Assembly (NCBI GenBank): GCA_964450755.1
Contig: CAYVDJ010000107.1
Location: forward strand, 1-13,542
Source of the DNA: JAADDG01 sp964450755
Lineage (GTDB): Bacteria; Campylobacterota; Campylobacteria; Campylobacterales; JAADDG01
Direction: 5' to 3'
DNA length: 13,542 bases
Translations under genes and position numbers: made by a program
Notes under the pieces: generated by a model
What the model saw: the letters and a program-made list of their open reading frames with translations, nothing else
The model's database searches: none
Told to the model about the DNA's origin: nothing
Shown: positions 6,100 through 13,542 of the stretch, piece after piece
How the letters are laid out: the number at the start of each line of letters is the position of its first letter
Numbering within the stretch: position 1 is the stretch's first letter

Positions 6100-6459
6100 C
6101 TATTCCTTTTTTCTGTTTTTCTCCACAATTTCTCTGCAAACTATACAATATTTTGCCTGAGGTTTTACTTTTAATCTTTGAAAACTTATAGGCTCTTCGC
6201 ACATTTCACATATTCCGTAGGTGTTGTTTTCTATCTTTTTGAGAGCTTCTTCTATCTCATGTAATTCCACATTCTGTTTTGTTGTTATGGCATTTTCTAT
6301 CAGTCTGTCCGTACTTACAGCCGCAAAGTCCGCATCATCACTCAGATCCACATTTTTCAGTTCATTTATCTCTTTTTGGACATCTTCAATATTTTTTAAT
6401 ACCTGATCTTTTCTGTCTATCAGCATTTTTTTAAAATATTCTATATCATTAGGTTTCAT
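6100..6459 (-). CDS. dksA: DksA/TraR-family RNA polymerase-binding transcription factor
   Basis: DksA enters the secondary channel of RNA polymerase and, with ppGpp, changes promoter choice during starvation, typically lowering rRNA synthesis. The sequence shows an N-terminal coiled-coil hairpin (about 1-75). Its tip carries DDADFA at 41-46, which preserves the DxxDxA motif needed for activity. A C4 zinc finger follows with C84, C87, C105 and C108 (CEMC and CIVC), then a short basic tail. At 119 residues it is shorter than E. coli DksA (151), as is usual for this phylum. AAGGAG (6465-6470) lies five bases before the ATG. The 50-base gap from rlmH contains TATAGA on the - strand, which could be a weak internal promoter. 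The next gene starts two bases later. Confidence 0.93.
   Translation of the reverse strand: MKPNDIEYFKKMLIDRKDQVLKNIEDVQKEINELKNVDLSDDADFAAVSTDRLIENAITTKQNVELHEIEEALKKIENNTYGICEMCEEPISFQRLKVKPQAKYCIVCREIVEKNRKKE
6103..6108 (-). promoter_or_regulatory. Ribosome binding site that decides the start of the membrane protein
   Basis: Read on the - strand this is AAGGAA, five bases before the ATG at 6097 and inside the last codons of dksA. It supports the 335-residue product over the 370-residue frame that begins at 6202. Confidence 0.6.
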
Positions 6460-6509
6460 ATACTCTCCTTAGTTAAGTGTGCTTGTTCTATATCGTTTGT
6501 TTATAAATT

Positions 6510-6965
6510 TTATTTATGATAAGGATGATTATTCATAATTGAAAAAGCTCTGTATATTTGTTCATACAGAACTATTTTTGCTATCTTGTGACTCATTGTT
6601 AAACGACTTAGAGAAATCACAAGATCATTTTTTTTGACAAACTCTTTTTCAAAACCGTAAGCTCCTCCTATAAAAAAGGATATTTCACTTTTGTCTTCAA
6701 ACAGTCTGCTGAAAACAAAGCTGTCGATCTCTTTACCCAAAGGATCTAAAACAATGTTATATTTTCCCATCCGTTTTAAAAAGATGTCGGTATAACTTTT
6801 TTGGGCATCTCTTTGGGAGATATTTTGAGAGATGGCTATCTGTTTGTTGAACAGTGGAATATCCTCTATATTTGAATATCTCGATATCATCTTTTTATAG
6901 CTTGATATTATATCGTAATAATTATCTTTTTTTACTTTTTCAATGGAAAAAACTTTAATAGTCAT
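6510..6965 (-). CDS. rlmH: RlmH, 23S rRNA pseudouridine-1915 N3-methyltransferase
   Basis: RlmH is a SPOUT-class methyltransferase that uses S-adenosylmethionine to methylate pseudouridine 1915 in helix 69 of assembled 70S ribosomes. Hallmarks are LDPLGKEIDS at 73-82, FFIGGAYGF at 97-105 (the SAM-binding knot), LYEQIYRA at 133-140 and the invariant C-terminal PYHK at 148-151. The 151-residue length is normal. Two usual positions differ: the serine-glutamate after GKE is D-S-F-V here, and the conserved arginine after the histidine of the MSH motif is K130. The fold-defining parts are nevertheless intact. The gene overlaps the end of the thiE-like gene by 11 bases, with TAGGG upstream as a modest ribosome binding site, suggesting coupled translation. 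Confidence 0.93.
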   Translation of the reverse strand: MTIKVFSIEKVKKDNYYDIISSYKKMISRYSNIEDIPLFNKQIAISQNISQRDAQKSYTDIFLKRMGKYNIVLDPLGKEIDSFVFSRLFEDKSEISFFIGGAYGFEKEFVKKNDLVISLSRLTMSHKIAKIVLYEQIYRAFSIMNNHPYHK

Positions 6966-7518
6966 ATAAGTTTGACCCTATAACCAGATATGTTATATTT
7001 TTTATCTTGTCATTTAACTTTACGCCTCCTATTGCTCCGACAGGGTGGGAAGAGTAAGAGGCGATTTGTTCTATCTCGTTTCCCAAAATATTATCCGTCT
7101 CTTTTGTTGAGGTTTTTCTGTATGCTCCCAAACCGATGTAATCCAAAGGAAGCTCATTTGCTTCTAAAACCTCTTTTACATTGTGGGTTGAAAGCCCCAG
7201 TATTTTATCCCCTATCTCCTCTCTGACTTTGTTGGCGGCTTTTTGCAGATTTTTGTCAAATTTTTTCATATCTTCCTGTCCTAGATGCAATCCGTCGCAA
7301 CAGGAGACAAGTTCTATTTTGTCATTGACTATCAAAACTCCTTTCCAGTACTCTCTTAACTCTTTTATCACATCTCTCATTTTGGAGAGAGAAGATATTT
7401 TGTCTCTGTACTGGATTATCGAAACTTTTTTATCATAACAGAGATCTGCAAATTCTTTCACGCTTATATCTTTGGATAAGAAAAGCTTATAATCAAAAAG
7501 TGCGTAAATCTTATGCAT
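6955..7518 (-). CDS. Short thiamine-phosphate-synthase-like protein (ThiE/TenI family)
   Basis: ThiE joins the HMP pyrophosphate and thiazole phosphate moieties into thiamine phosphate; TenI relatives are thiazole tautomerases or of unknown use. The motifs occur in order: IIQYRDK at 34-40 (R38 and K40 in place of the usual QLRxK), VNDKIEL at 64-70, DGLHLGQED at 75-83, GLSTHN at 108-113, GAYRKTSTK at 131-139 and AIGGV at 162-166. Most pyrophosphate- and pyrimidine-binding positions therefore survive, but at 187 residues it lacks about 20 residues after the last strand, where ThiE normally has the GVAVVSAI segment. No ribosome binding site precedes the ATG, which lies 21 bases after accD. It may be a true but shortened ThiE or a TenI-like paralogue; position alone does not tie it to thiamine genes. 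Confidence 0.75.
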   Translation of the reverse strand: MHKIYALFDYKLFLSKDISVKEFADLCYDKKVSIIQYRDKISSLSKMRDVIKELREYWKGVLIVNDKIELVSCCDGLHLGQEDMKKFDKNLQKAANKVREEIGDKILGLSTHNVKEVLEANELPLDYIGLGAYRKTSTKETDNILGNEIEQIASYSSHPVGAIGGVKLNDKIKNITYLVIGSNLYDY

Positions 7519-7539
7519 GAAAAAGATTGGAAGAGGAGC

Positions 7540-8409
7540 TTAAAAAGCTCTCTCTTGTTCGGAGTATTTGGGGGAATATTCAAAATAGTGTAAAAAATCG
7601 ACAATTGTTCTTTTCATTGCGCCTCTTTGTACGATCATATCTATAAGACCGTGTTCAAGCAAAAATTCTGATCTTTGAAATCCTTCAGGCAATTCCGCAC
7701 CTATTGTCTGTTTGATAACCCTCTGTCCGGCAAATCCTATCAAGGCTCCCGGTTCTGCGATAATAATATCTCCAAGCATTGCAAAAGAGGCACTGACTCC
7801 TCCCATTGTAGGATCAGTCAAAACGGATATATACGGCAGTTTTGCCTCATCAAGTTTTTTCAAAGCTGCTGAAGTTTTTGACATCTGCATCAAAGAGAAG
7901 GTACTCTCCTGCATCCTCGCACCGCCACTTGCGCTTACTATGATAACACCCTGTCTCTTCTCTATCGCTCTGTGTACGGCTCTTACTATCTTTTCACCTT
8001 CGACAGAACCCAAACTGCCTCCCATGAATTTAAAGTCAAAAACAACAAGCTGCACAGCGATACCGTCCATCGTACACTCTCCGCTTACAACTGCGGAGAC
8101 TCTTGAAGTCTTTTCCTGATTTTCCGACACTCTTTTTTTATATGACTTTTTATCAACAAATTTCAGGGGATCGACTGGAACAAGATTTGCATCAAATTCT
8201 ACAAAACTTCCCTCATCCGCCAAAAGTTTTATTCTCTCTTCCTGTCCTATTCTCATGTGAAATTTACATTTGGGACAGACATAGTTTCTGTTTTGAATCT
8301 CTTTGTAATACATAAGAGACTGGCATTTGTCGCACTTTATCCAATGGCTTGGAGCCTCATTGGGAGAGGACTGCTTTTTTATATTTCTAAAAATATGACC
8401 GAAATTCAT
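7540..8409 (-). CDS. accD: Acetyl-CoA carboxylase carboxyltransferase subunit beta
   Basis: AccD forms the heterotetrameric carboxyltransferase with AccA and transfers the carboxyl group from carboxybiotin to acetyl-CoA, giving malonyl-CoA for fatty acid synthesis. An N-terminal zinc ribbon is seen at C26, C29, C45 and C48. The crotonase-like carboxyltransferase domain carries FMGGSLGSVEGEK at 128-140, SASGGARMQE at 159-168 (oxyanion region), PTMGGVSASFAMLGD at 200-214 and GFAGQRVI at 225-232, then LPEGFQRSEFLLEHGLID at 240-257. The length of 289 is normal. GGAGAAAT precedes the ATG closely. It lies 38 bases after gltD, and a TATAAT box in that gap suggests independent transcription. accA is not in the window. 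Confidence 0.97.
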   Translation of the reverse strand: MNFGHIFRNIKKQSSPNEAPSHWIKCDKCQSLMYYKEIQNRNYVCPKCKFHMRIGQEERIKLLADEGSFVEFDANLVPVDPLKFVDKKSYKKRVSENQEKTSRVSAVVSGECTMDGIAVQLVVFDFKFMGGSLGSVEGEKIVRAVHRAIEKRQGVIIVSASGGARMQESTFSLMQMSKTSAALKKLDEAKLPYISVLTDPTMGGVSASFAMLGDIIIAEPGALIGFAGQRVIKQTIGAELPEGFQRSEFLLEHGLIDMIVQRGAMKRTIVDFLHYFEYSPKYSEQERAF

Positions 8410-8438
8410 TTTATTTCTCCGATTTTTTTAAACCCTTT

Positions 8439-8444
8439 ATTATA
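8439..8444 (-). promoter_or_regulatory. Candidate -10 box for the accD-dusB gene block
   Basis: On the - strand TATAAT lies 29 bases before the accD ATG, within the short gap after gltD. T-rich sequence lies upstream in the gltD end. Transcription would begin near 8432, leaving a leader of about 20 bases with the ribosome binding site GGAGA. No -35 match is obvious. Confidence 0.45.
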
Positions 8445-8447
8445 ACA

Positions 8448-9830
8448 TCATTTGAAAAATTTATCGATAATTCCTTTGGCTGCTCTTTTTCCGTCATAAG
8501 CAGCTGTAACAACAAGATCGCTTCCTCTGTAACAGTCTCCTCCGCAAAATACCTTTTCATTGCTTGTCTGGTAGCTCTCATTTGTTTCAATTCCACCCCA
8601 AGAGTTTGTTTTTATACCGTTTTCTTCCAAAAAAGAGGGGTTTTGAGGATCAAAACCTAGTGCAAAGATAACAATATCGGCATCTACTGTAAATTCGCTG
8701 TTTTTGATGATTTGTACTCTTCTTCTTCCGGTTGAATCTTTTTGGGTGAGTTTGGTTTTTTGCATCTCTATGGCTTTTACCTCTTTGTTCTCATTCACCA
8801 AAATTTTAAGAGGAGAGGCGTTGAAGATAAATTCCGCCCCCTCTTCAAGCGCATTTTTATACTCTTTTTTGGATCCGGGCATATTCTCTTCATCTCTTCT
8901 GTAGAGACATTTAACACTTGCTGCGTTCTCTCTTATGGAAGTTCTGATACAGTCCATTGCGGTATCACCACCGCCGATAACAACAACTTTTTTGCCTTTT
9001 ACACTGTATTTTGAATCATGGGAAAGATTGAATATCTTTTGTTGAATATTTTTCAAAAATTCGATAGCTAAAAATACCCCTTTGGCATCTTCGTTTTCGA
9101 TACCGGCTTTTTTTGATTTTTCCGCTCCAATACCTACAAAAACGGCCTCATATTTATCCAAAATCTCTTTAAATGATATATCCTTGCCGACCTCTTTATT
9201 TAAAAAGAGTTTCATCCCTGCATCTTCAAGCCATTTGAATCTTCTAAAAACCACCTCTTTATCCAGCTTGAAATTTGGTATTCCAAATGTCAAAAGACCG
9301 CCGGGTTTTGGAGCTTTTTCAAACATATCCACGCCGATTCCGGCTCTTAAAAGATAGGTAGCTGTTGAAAATCCTGCAGGACCTGAGCCTATGACGGCAA
9401 CTCTTTTATCGCTTTTTATCGGCATAAATTCCGGTTTTAAGCCTTTTTTAAATCCCTCTTCACTGATAAAGGTTTCAATTGATCCTATCGTAACAGCTCC
9501 GTATCCTTCATTTAGAGTACAGTCGCCCTCACAAAGTCTGTCTTGGGGGCAGACTCTTCCTGTAATTTCCGGAAAAGGATTGCTCTCATTGGAAAGTCTG
9601 AAAGAGAGTTCGATATCTTTTTTGGCAGTTGATTTTAGCCAAAAAGGGATAAAGTTGTGGAGGGGACACTTGTTGTGACAATAGGGATCACCACACTGGA
9701 TACACCTCTCTGCCTGAGAAGAAGCCTCTTCAATCTTATAAATATCATAAATTTCATTGAAATCTTTTTTTCTTTTGTTCGACTCTCTCTTTTTAGGTTC
9801 TATTCTCTCTACATTTATAAAATTTTGCAT
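8448..9830 (-). CDS. gltD: Glutamate synthase (NADPH) small subunit
   Basis: GltD is the beta subunit of NADPH-dependent glutamate synthase. It oxidises NADPH at FAD and passes electrons through [4Fe-4S] clusters to the FMN site of GltB. Cluster cysteines are C43, C46, C51 and C55 in CIQCGDPYCHNKCP, then C94, C100 and C104 in CPQDRLCEGDC. The FAD site GSGPAG is at 148-153, with EKAPKPGGLL at 171-180 continuing the dinucleotide fold. The NADPH site is VVVIGGGDTAMDC at 282-294, followed by the RRD at 311-313. CGGDCYRGSDLVVTAAYDGK near the C-terminus closes the FAD fold. The 460-residue length is close to the 470 of other GltD proteins. AAGGAGA (9836-9842) inside the gltB end precedes the ATG by five bases; only one base separates the gltB stop from this start. 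Confidence 0.97.
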   Translation of the reverse strand: MQNFINVERIEPKKRESNKRKKDFNEIYDIYKIEEASSQAERCIQCGDPYCHNKCPLHNFIPFWLKSTAKKDIELSFRLSNESNPFPEITGRVCPQDRLCEGDCTLNEGYGAVTIGSIETFISEEGFKKGLKPEFMPIKSDKRVAVIGSGPAGFSTATYLLRAGIGVDMFEKAPKPGGLLTFGIPNFKLDKEVVFRRFKWLEDAGMKLFLNKEVGKDISFKEILDKYEAVFVGIGAEKSKKAGIENEDAKGVFLAIEFLKNIQQKIFNLSHDSKYSVKGKKVVVIGGGDTAMDCIRTSIRENAASVKCLYRRDEENMPGSKKEYKNALEEGAEFIFNASPLKILVNENKEVKAIEMQKTKLTQKDSTGRRRVQIIKNSEFTVDADIVIFALGFDPQNPSFLEENGIKTNSWGGIETNESYQTSNEKVFCGGDCYRGSDLVVTAAYDGKRAAKGIIDKFFK

Positions 9831-9831
9831 A

Positions 9832-12800
9832 TTAATCTCCTTCCTCAGGATTTAGAGGTACTTTGGTCATATCCTTGGGTATAACCATCCAAAAATGTCT
9901 TATCGCATGTCTGAAATTATCCAGGATATATTGGGCTTTTTCACTTCCTGTTTCGTTGATGTATTCTCTTAGTTTCTTTTTGATAAAGTGTCTCTCTTCA
10001 TCTCTTTCATCAGTATCTATTCTTGTTGCATAGACAAGTCCCTGATTGAGTTGATCTATAAAAGAGTGATCGGTGTCATGCACAAATGCCACACCTCCGG
10101 TCATTCCCGCACCGAAATTATTTCCGGTTTTTCCGAGAATTATAACAACTCCTCCGGTCATATATTCACAGGCGTGATCTCCCGTGCCTTCCACTATCGA
10201 AACAGCTCCCGAATTTCTGACGCAAAATCTCTCTCCTACACTTCCGGCTACATATAGTTTTCCTCCGGTAGCGCCGTAAAGGCAGGTATTTCCGGCACAG
10301 CTGAACTTTTCTCCCTGAGTTCGTGGGGTAATGACGATCTTTCCGCCGTTCATTCCTTTGCCCACATAGTCGTTACCTGCGCCTCTTAGGTAGATGGAGA
10401 TTCCGTTTATCAAAAATGCTCCTAGAGACTGACCGGATATACCGGTGAGACGAAACTTGATAGTGTCTTCGGGCAATCCCGTATTACCGTAATATTTCGC
10501 AATCTCTCCGCTTATCAGTGTTCCGAAACTTCTGTTGATGTTTTGTATCTTCTCTTTTATTACGATAGGGGTGGAAGGATCTTCTATTGAACCGTAAACT
10601 TTTTGCAAGATATTTTTTTCAAATTCATTTTTGTCAAAAGGCTCGTTTGATTTTACCTGGCAGGTGTTTACGCCTTCAACATAGTGCAAAATGGAAGAGA
10701 AATCAAATTTTTTGGTTTTGGGATGGTCAACCACCTTTAAAAGATCGCTTCTTCCGATGATATCCTCCATCCTCTCATATCCGAGTTCTGCAAGTATCTC
10801 TCTTACCTCTTCTGCTACCAATGTAAAATAATTTACAAGTCTGTCAACTGTTCCTACAAAATGTTCTCTTAATCTCTCATCTTGGGTAGCGATACCGACA
10901 CTGCATCTGTTTAAATGGCAGATTCTCAGTATCTTACAACCGATGATGGTAAGAGCCGCCGTACCGAATGCATAACTTTCAGCTCCGAGCATTGCCGCTT
11001 TTACGACATCAAGTCCGGTTTTCAATCCACCGTCTGTTTGCAGATGAACCATTCCTCTTAGGTTATTGACTTTTAGAGCATTGTGCGCTTCGCTGAGACC
11101 AAATTCCCATGTGTTTCCGGCAAATTTGATGGAAGAAAGGGGAGCGGCTCCCGTTCCGCCGTCGCCTCCGGATATGATGATTTTATCGGCATAGGCCTTT
11201 GCAACTCCGGCGGCAATCGTTCCGACACCGGCGGTAGAGACCAGTTTTACAGTAATCGTGGCATCGGGATTTATCTGTTTTAGATCAAAAATAAGCTGTG
11301 CCAAATCCTCGATAGAGTAGATATCATGATGGGGAGGAGGGGAGATAAGCGTAACTCCGGGGATCGTATATCTCAAAGAGGCGATAAGAGGAGTTACTTT
11401 ATGTCCGGGAAGCTGTCCTCCCTCTCCGGGTTTTGCTCCCTGGGCAATTTTTATCTGAATCTCCTCGGCGCTTCTTAGATATTCGGGTGTTACTCCAAAT
11501 CTTCCCGATGCTATCTGTTTTATTTTGGAATTTTTTTCGCTTTTCAGTCTCTCAGGCGCTTCACCGCCTTCACCGCAGTTTGACTGACCGCCTATTTTGT
11601 TCATCGCCAGTGCCAAAGATTCATGGGCTTCGGGAGATATGGAACCAAGACTCATAGCGGCAGTCGCAAATCTTTTGAAAATCTCCTCTTTTGGTTCAAC
11701 CGCATCAACGGATATCGGTTTTTTGTCCGAATTGAACTCAAAACAGTCTCTTATCATCTTTAGATTTCTTTGATTGATAAGCTTTTTGACTTCATCATAA
11801 TCTTTTTTGTCAGCTGTAATTGAGGCTTTGTGAATGGCATTTGTTACAAGAGGTCCATAATCGTGAAATTCTTTGTTATGGATAAATTTGTAAAAACCTC
11901 CGAGTTTTAACGGAAAAAGTTTTTTGACTTCATCTATCTCACACGCCTCTTTGTAGTATCTCTCTATCCTCTCTTCAATATCTTTATAATCCAGTCCCGG
12001 AAGAAGAGCTATGGAGTTGGTAAAACACTCTTTTACAAGTTCGTTTGAGAGTCCTATAACATCAAAAAGAGCCGAATTTCTATATGAAGCGATAGTTGAT
12101 ATACCCATTTTGGACATTATTTTCAAAAGACCGTTGTTTAAGGCTGCGTAAACATTTTTAAAGCTGTTTCTTATCTGATAGACAGAGCGGTTCTGTTTTG
12201 CGCAGTGTTCATATACCGTTGCAAAAAGAAGATAAGGGTATATGGCATTTGCCCCGTAAGCTATCAGTACAGCGCAGGAATGGGTATCGTAAGCCTCCGC
12301 CGTTACCGCTATGATCGTAACAAGATGTCTGACTTTTGAGTCCAAAAGTACACGGTTTAATCTTCCTACAACCATTGCTATTGGGATAGCTTTTATATTT
12401 TTGCCTTCTCCCCTGTCGTCTAAAATAACTATTCTGACATTGTCCTCTTTGACGGCTTTGACTATCTCGGAAGTGAGTTTTTCCAGACTGTTTTTCAAAT
12501 CATTTTCAAAAAGAGTTGAAAAAGTTCTGTTTTTGTAGTGTTCTTTGTATCTTGGCTTTGAAGGATCTCCAAAAGAGAGTAAAACTTCAAATTTTTCTTC
12601 CATTAGTATAGGTGAGATTGCCTTTAATCTGATCGCATGGTTTGGATCTTCTTTTAGGATGTTCCTTATCTCTCCAAAACCGGTATTTAAACTCATAACT
12701 ATTTTTTCTCTGATAGGATCTATCGGAGGGTTTGTAACCTGAGCGAATTTTTGTTTGAAAAAGTCTGTAAAATTTCTTTGATGTTCGCTGAAAGCGGCTA

Positions 12801-13542
12801 TTGGAGTATCATCTCCCATAGAACCGGTATTTTCCTTTCCGTCTTTTATCATCGGTTCTATAACCATCTCTATCACCTCTTCGGTGATATTGAAAAATCT
12901 CTGTTTTCTCTTTAGATCTTCTATATTGTAACAGGAGAGATTTGCAAAAGGGATATCGATAAATTCTTGCAGATAGGTCATATTTTGCATAAGCCACTCT
13001 GCATAAGGATTTGAGTTTTTCAGATAATCATCTATCTCTTGTGGTTTCATCACCTTACCGAATTTTAGATCAATTCCTATCATCTCACCGCTTTGGAGTC
13101 TGCCTCTTTCAACTATCATCTTTTCATCTATATCCAATACTCCGTATTCGCTTGTTATGATGATTCGGTTATCTGTTGTGATAACATATTTTGCAGGTCT
13201 TAACCCGTTTCTGTCCAAAATACATCCTATATATCTTCCGTCTGTCAAGGAGACGGCAGCCGGTCCGTCCCACGCTTCAAAACATGCACTCATATACTCA
13301 TAAAACGCTCTGAGTTCCGAATCCATGTGAGGGGCATTTTGCCAGGGAGCCGGTATCAAAGCTCTTGCGGCTTTGAAGAAATCCATACCGTTTGCTATCA
13401 AAAATTCAAACATATTATCCAAACTTGCACTGTCGCTTATATCCTCTTTGGTAATAGGGAAAAGTCTTTCCAGCTCATCTTTTGAAAAAACTTCACTTTT
13501 TATAAATTCAGATTTCATTTGGACATTGTATCTGTTGGCAGA
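9832..13542 (-). CDS. gltB: Glutamate synthase large subunit, 5' end cut by the window edge
   Basis: GltB makes ammonia from glutamine in its N-terminal amidotransferase domain, channels it to the FMN domain, and forms glutamate from 2-oxoglutarate. The frame is open to the right edge; the eight codons before the ATG at 13518 read S-A-N-R-Y-N-V-Q, continuing the gene, so that ATG is not the start. About 240 residues, including the catalytic N-terminal cysteine, are missing compared with the usual 1,480. Visible parts in order are the end of the amidotransferase domain (SASLDNMFEFL, WDGPAAV, LDRNGLRPAKYVI), the central domain (GSMGDDTP, FAQVTNPPIDPIREKIVMSL, MSKMGISTIASYR) and the FMN domain (AQGAKPGEGGQLPG, ISPPPHHDIYSIEDLAQLIF, GGDGGTGAAPLSS). 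The [3Fe-4S] cysteines form C-x5-C-x4-C (codons at 10938, 10920 and 10905). The C-terminal GXGXG helix domain includes GNDYVGKGMNGGKIVI and GNTCLYGATGG. The gene is intact where visible. Confidence 0.97.
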   Translation of the reverse strand, partial: SANRYNVQMKSEFIKSEVFSKDELERLFPITKEDISDSASLDNMFEFLIANGMDFFKAARALIPAPWQNAPHMDSELRAFYEYMSACFEAWDGPAAVSLTDGRYIGCILDRNGLRPAKYVITTDNRIIITSEYGVLDIDEKMIVERGRLQSGEMIGIDLKFGKVMKPQEIDDYLKNSNPYAEWLMQNMTYLQEFIDIPFANLSCYNIEDLKRKQRFFNITEEVIEMVIEPMIKDGKENTGSMGDDTPIAAFSEHQRNFTDFFKQKFAQVTNPPIDPIREKIVMSLNTGFGEIRNILKEDPNHAIRLKAISPILMEEKFEVLLSFGDPSKPRYKEHYKNRTFSTLFENDLKNSLEKLTSEIVKAVKEDNVRIVILDDRGEGKNIKAIPIAMVVGRLNRVLLDSKVRHLVTIIAVTAEAYDTHSCAVLIAYGANAIYPYLLFATVYEHCAKQNRSVYQIRNSFKNVYAALNNGLLKIMSKMGISTIASYRNSALFDVIGLSNELVKECFTNSIALLPGLDYKDIEERIERYYKEACEIDEVKKLFPLKLGGFYKFIHNKEFHDYGPLVTNAIHKASITADKKDYDEVKKLINQRNLKMIRDCFEFNSDKKPISVDAVEPKEEIFKRFATAAMSLGSISPEAHESLALAMNKIGGQSNCGEGGEAPERLKSEKNSKIKQIASGRFGVTPEYLRSAEEIQIKIAQGAKPGEGGQLPGHKVTPLIASLRYTIPGVTLISPPPHHDIYSIEDLAQLIFDLKQINPDATITVKLVSTAGVGTIAAGVAKAYADKIIISGGDGGTGAAPLSSIKFAGNTWEFGLSEAHNALKVNNLRGMVHLQTDGGLKTGLDVVKAAMLGAESYAFGTAALTIIGCKILRICHLNRCSVGIATQDERLREHFVGTVDRLVNYFTLVAEEVREILAELGYERMEDIIGRSDLLKVVDHPKTKKFDFSSILHYVEGVNTCQVKSNEPFDKNEFEKNILQKVYGSIEDPSTPIVIKEKIQNINRSFGTLISGEIAKYYGNTGLPEDTIKFRLTGISGQSLGAFLINGISIYLRGAGNDYVGKGMNGGKIVITPRTQGEKFSCAGNTCLYGATGGKLYVAGSVGERFCVRNSGAVSIVEGTGDHACEYMTGGVVIILGKTGNNFGAGMTGGVAFVHDTDHSFIDQLNQGLVYATRIDTDERDEERHFIKKKLREYINETGSEKAQYILDNFRHAIRHFWMVIPKDMTKVPLNPEEGD

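Noticed and set aside
6098..6202. N-terminal extension of the membrane protein back to an upstream ATG at 6202
   Set aside because: It would overlap dksA by about 100 bases, has no ribosome binding site, and puts a polar, basic 35-residue stretch before a well-formed TM segment. The ATG at 6097 has AAGGAA five bases upstream.
7531..7556. Inverted repeat AAGCTC/GAGCTT at the accD-thiE junction as a terminator
   Set aside because: The perfect stem is only six pairs with no T-run on the - strand after it, and the downstream gene is in the same operon; it could at most be a weak attenuator.
8411..8596. 61-codon - strand frame overlapping the end of gltD
   Set aside because: It lies almost wholly inside gltD in another frame, shows no recognisable family pattern and would leave no space for the accD promoter region.
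13495..13518. ATG at 13518 as the start of gltB
   Set aside because: The frame stays open to the window edge, and the residues before it continue the amidotransferase domain; the true start lies outside the window.
1..13542. CRISPR arrays, insertion sequences, tRNA/rRNA genes or phage remnants
   Set aside because: No regularly spaced repeats, transposase motifs or RNA gene signatures were seen; coding density is high and gene order is typical of a core chromosome.

Overview
The window is AT-rich chromosomal DNA of a member of the Campylobacterota (formerly Epsilonproteobacteria). Two things point there: a periplasmic nitrate reductase segment in the order napF-napL-napD, where napL is a hallmark of that phylum, and a tight block accD-(thiE-like)-rlmH-dksA-membrane protein-dusB, whose accD/rlmH/dksA/dus core I recall as a conserved neighbourhood in Campylobacter and relatives. 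Retention of napF suggests a Sulfurimonas-, Sulfurovum- or Wolinella-like organism rather than Campylobacter, but the genus cannot be fixed from sequence reading alone. There are no RNA genes, insertion sequences, phage genes or CRISPR repeats.

Left part, + strand (about 1-1900): the 3' end of a nap operon. NapF (polyferredoxin), NapL (secreted seven-bladed beta-propeller candidate) and NapD (NapA signal-peptide chaperone) follow each other with almost no spacing. A strong hairpin just after napD is the likely operon terminator. napA, G, H and B would lie off the left edge.

Middle part, + strand (about 1990-4131): a separate three-gene unit with its own TATAAT box. It encodes an IscU/NifU-N-like scaffold that has lost the first of the three canonical cluster-ligand cysteines, an unnamed all-helical protein with ferritin-like ExxH motifs, and phosphatidylserine decarboxylase. 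The three reading frames overlap (14 and 17 bases), so they are probably translationally coupled. This is the least conventional part of the window.

Right part, - strand (13542 down to 4139): eight genes in one direction, gltB (5' end cut by the window edge), gltD, accD, a short thiamine-phosphate-synthase-like gene, rlmH, dksA, a two-TM membrane protein and dusB. gltBD makes glutamate from glutamine and 2-oxoglutarate. accD supplies malonyl-CoA. rlmH and dusB modify rRNA and tRNA, and dksA is the stringent-response RNA polymerase cofactor. Gaps range from an 11-base overlap to 50 bases, and a TATAAT box between gltD and accD suggests the accD-dusB part can be transcribed independently. psd and dusB converge with only 7 bases between their stop codons. 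No gene-free stretch exceeds 300 bases; the longest (1858-2023) holds the nap terminator and the next promoter. Most of the window is ordinary housekeeping and respiratory DNA, and I do not see strong evidence for a wholly new system.
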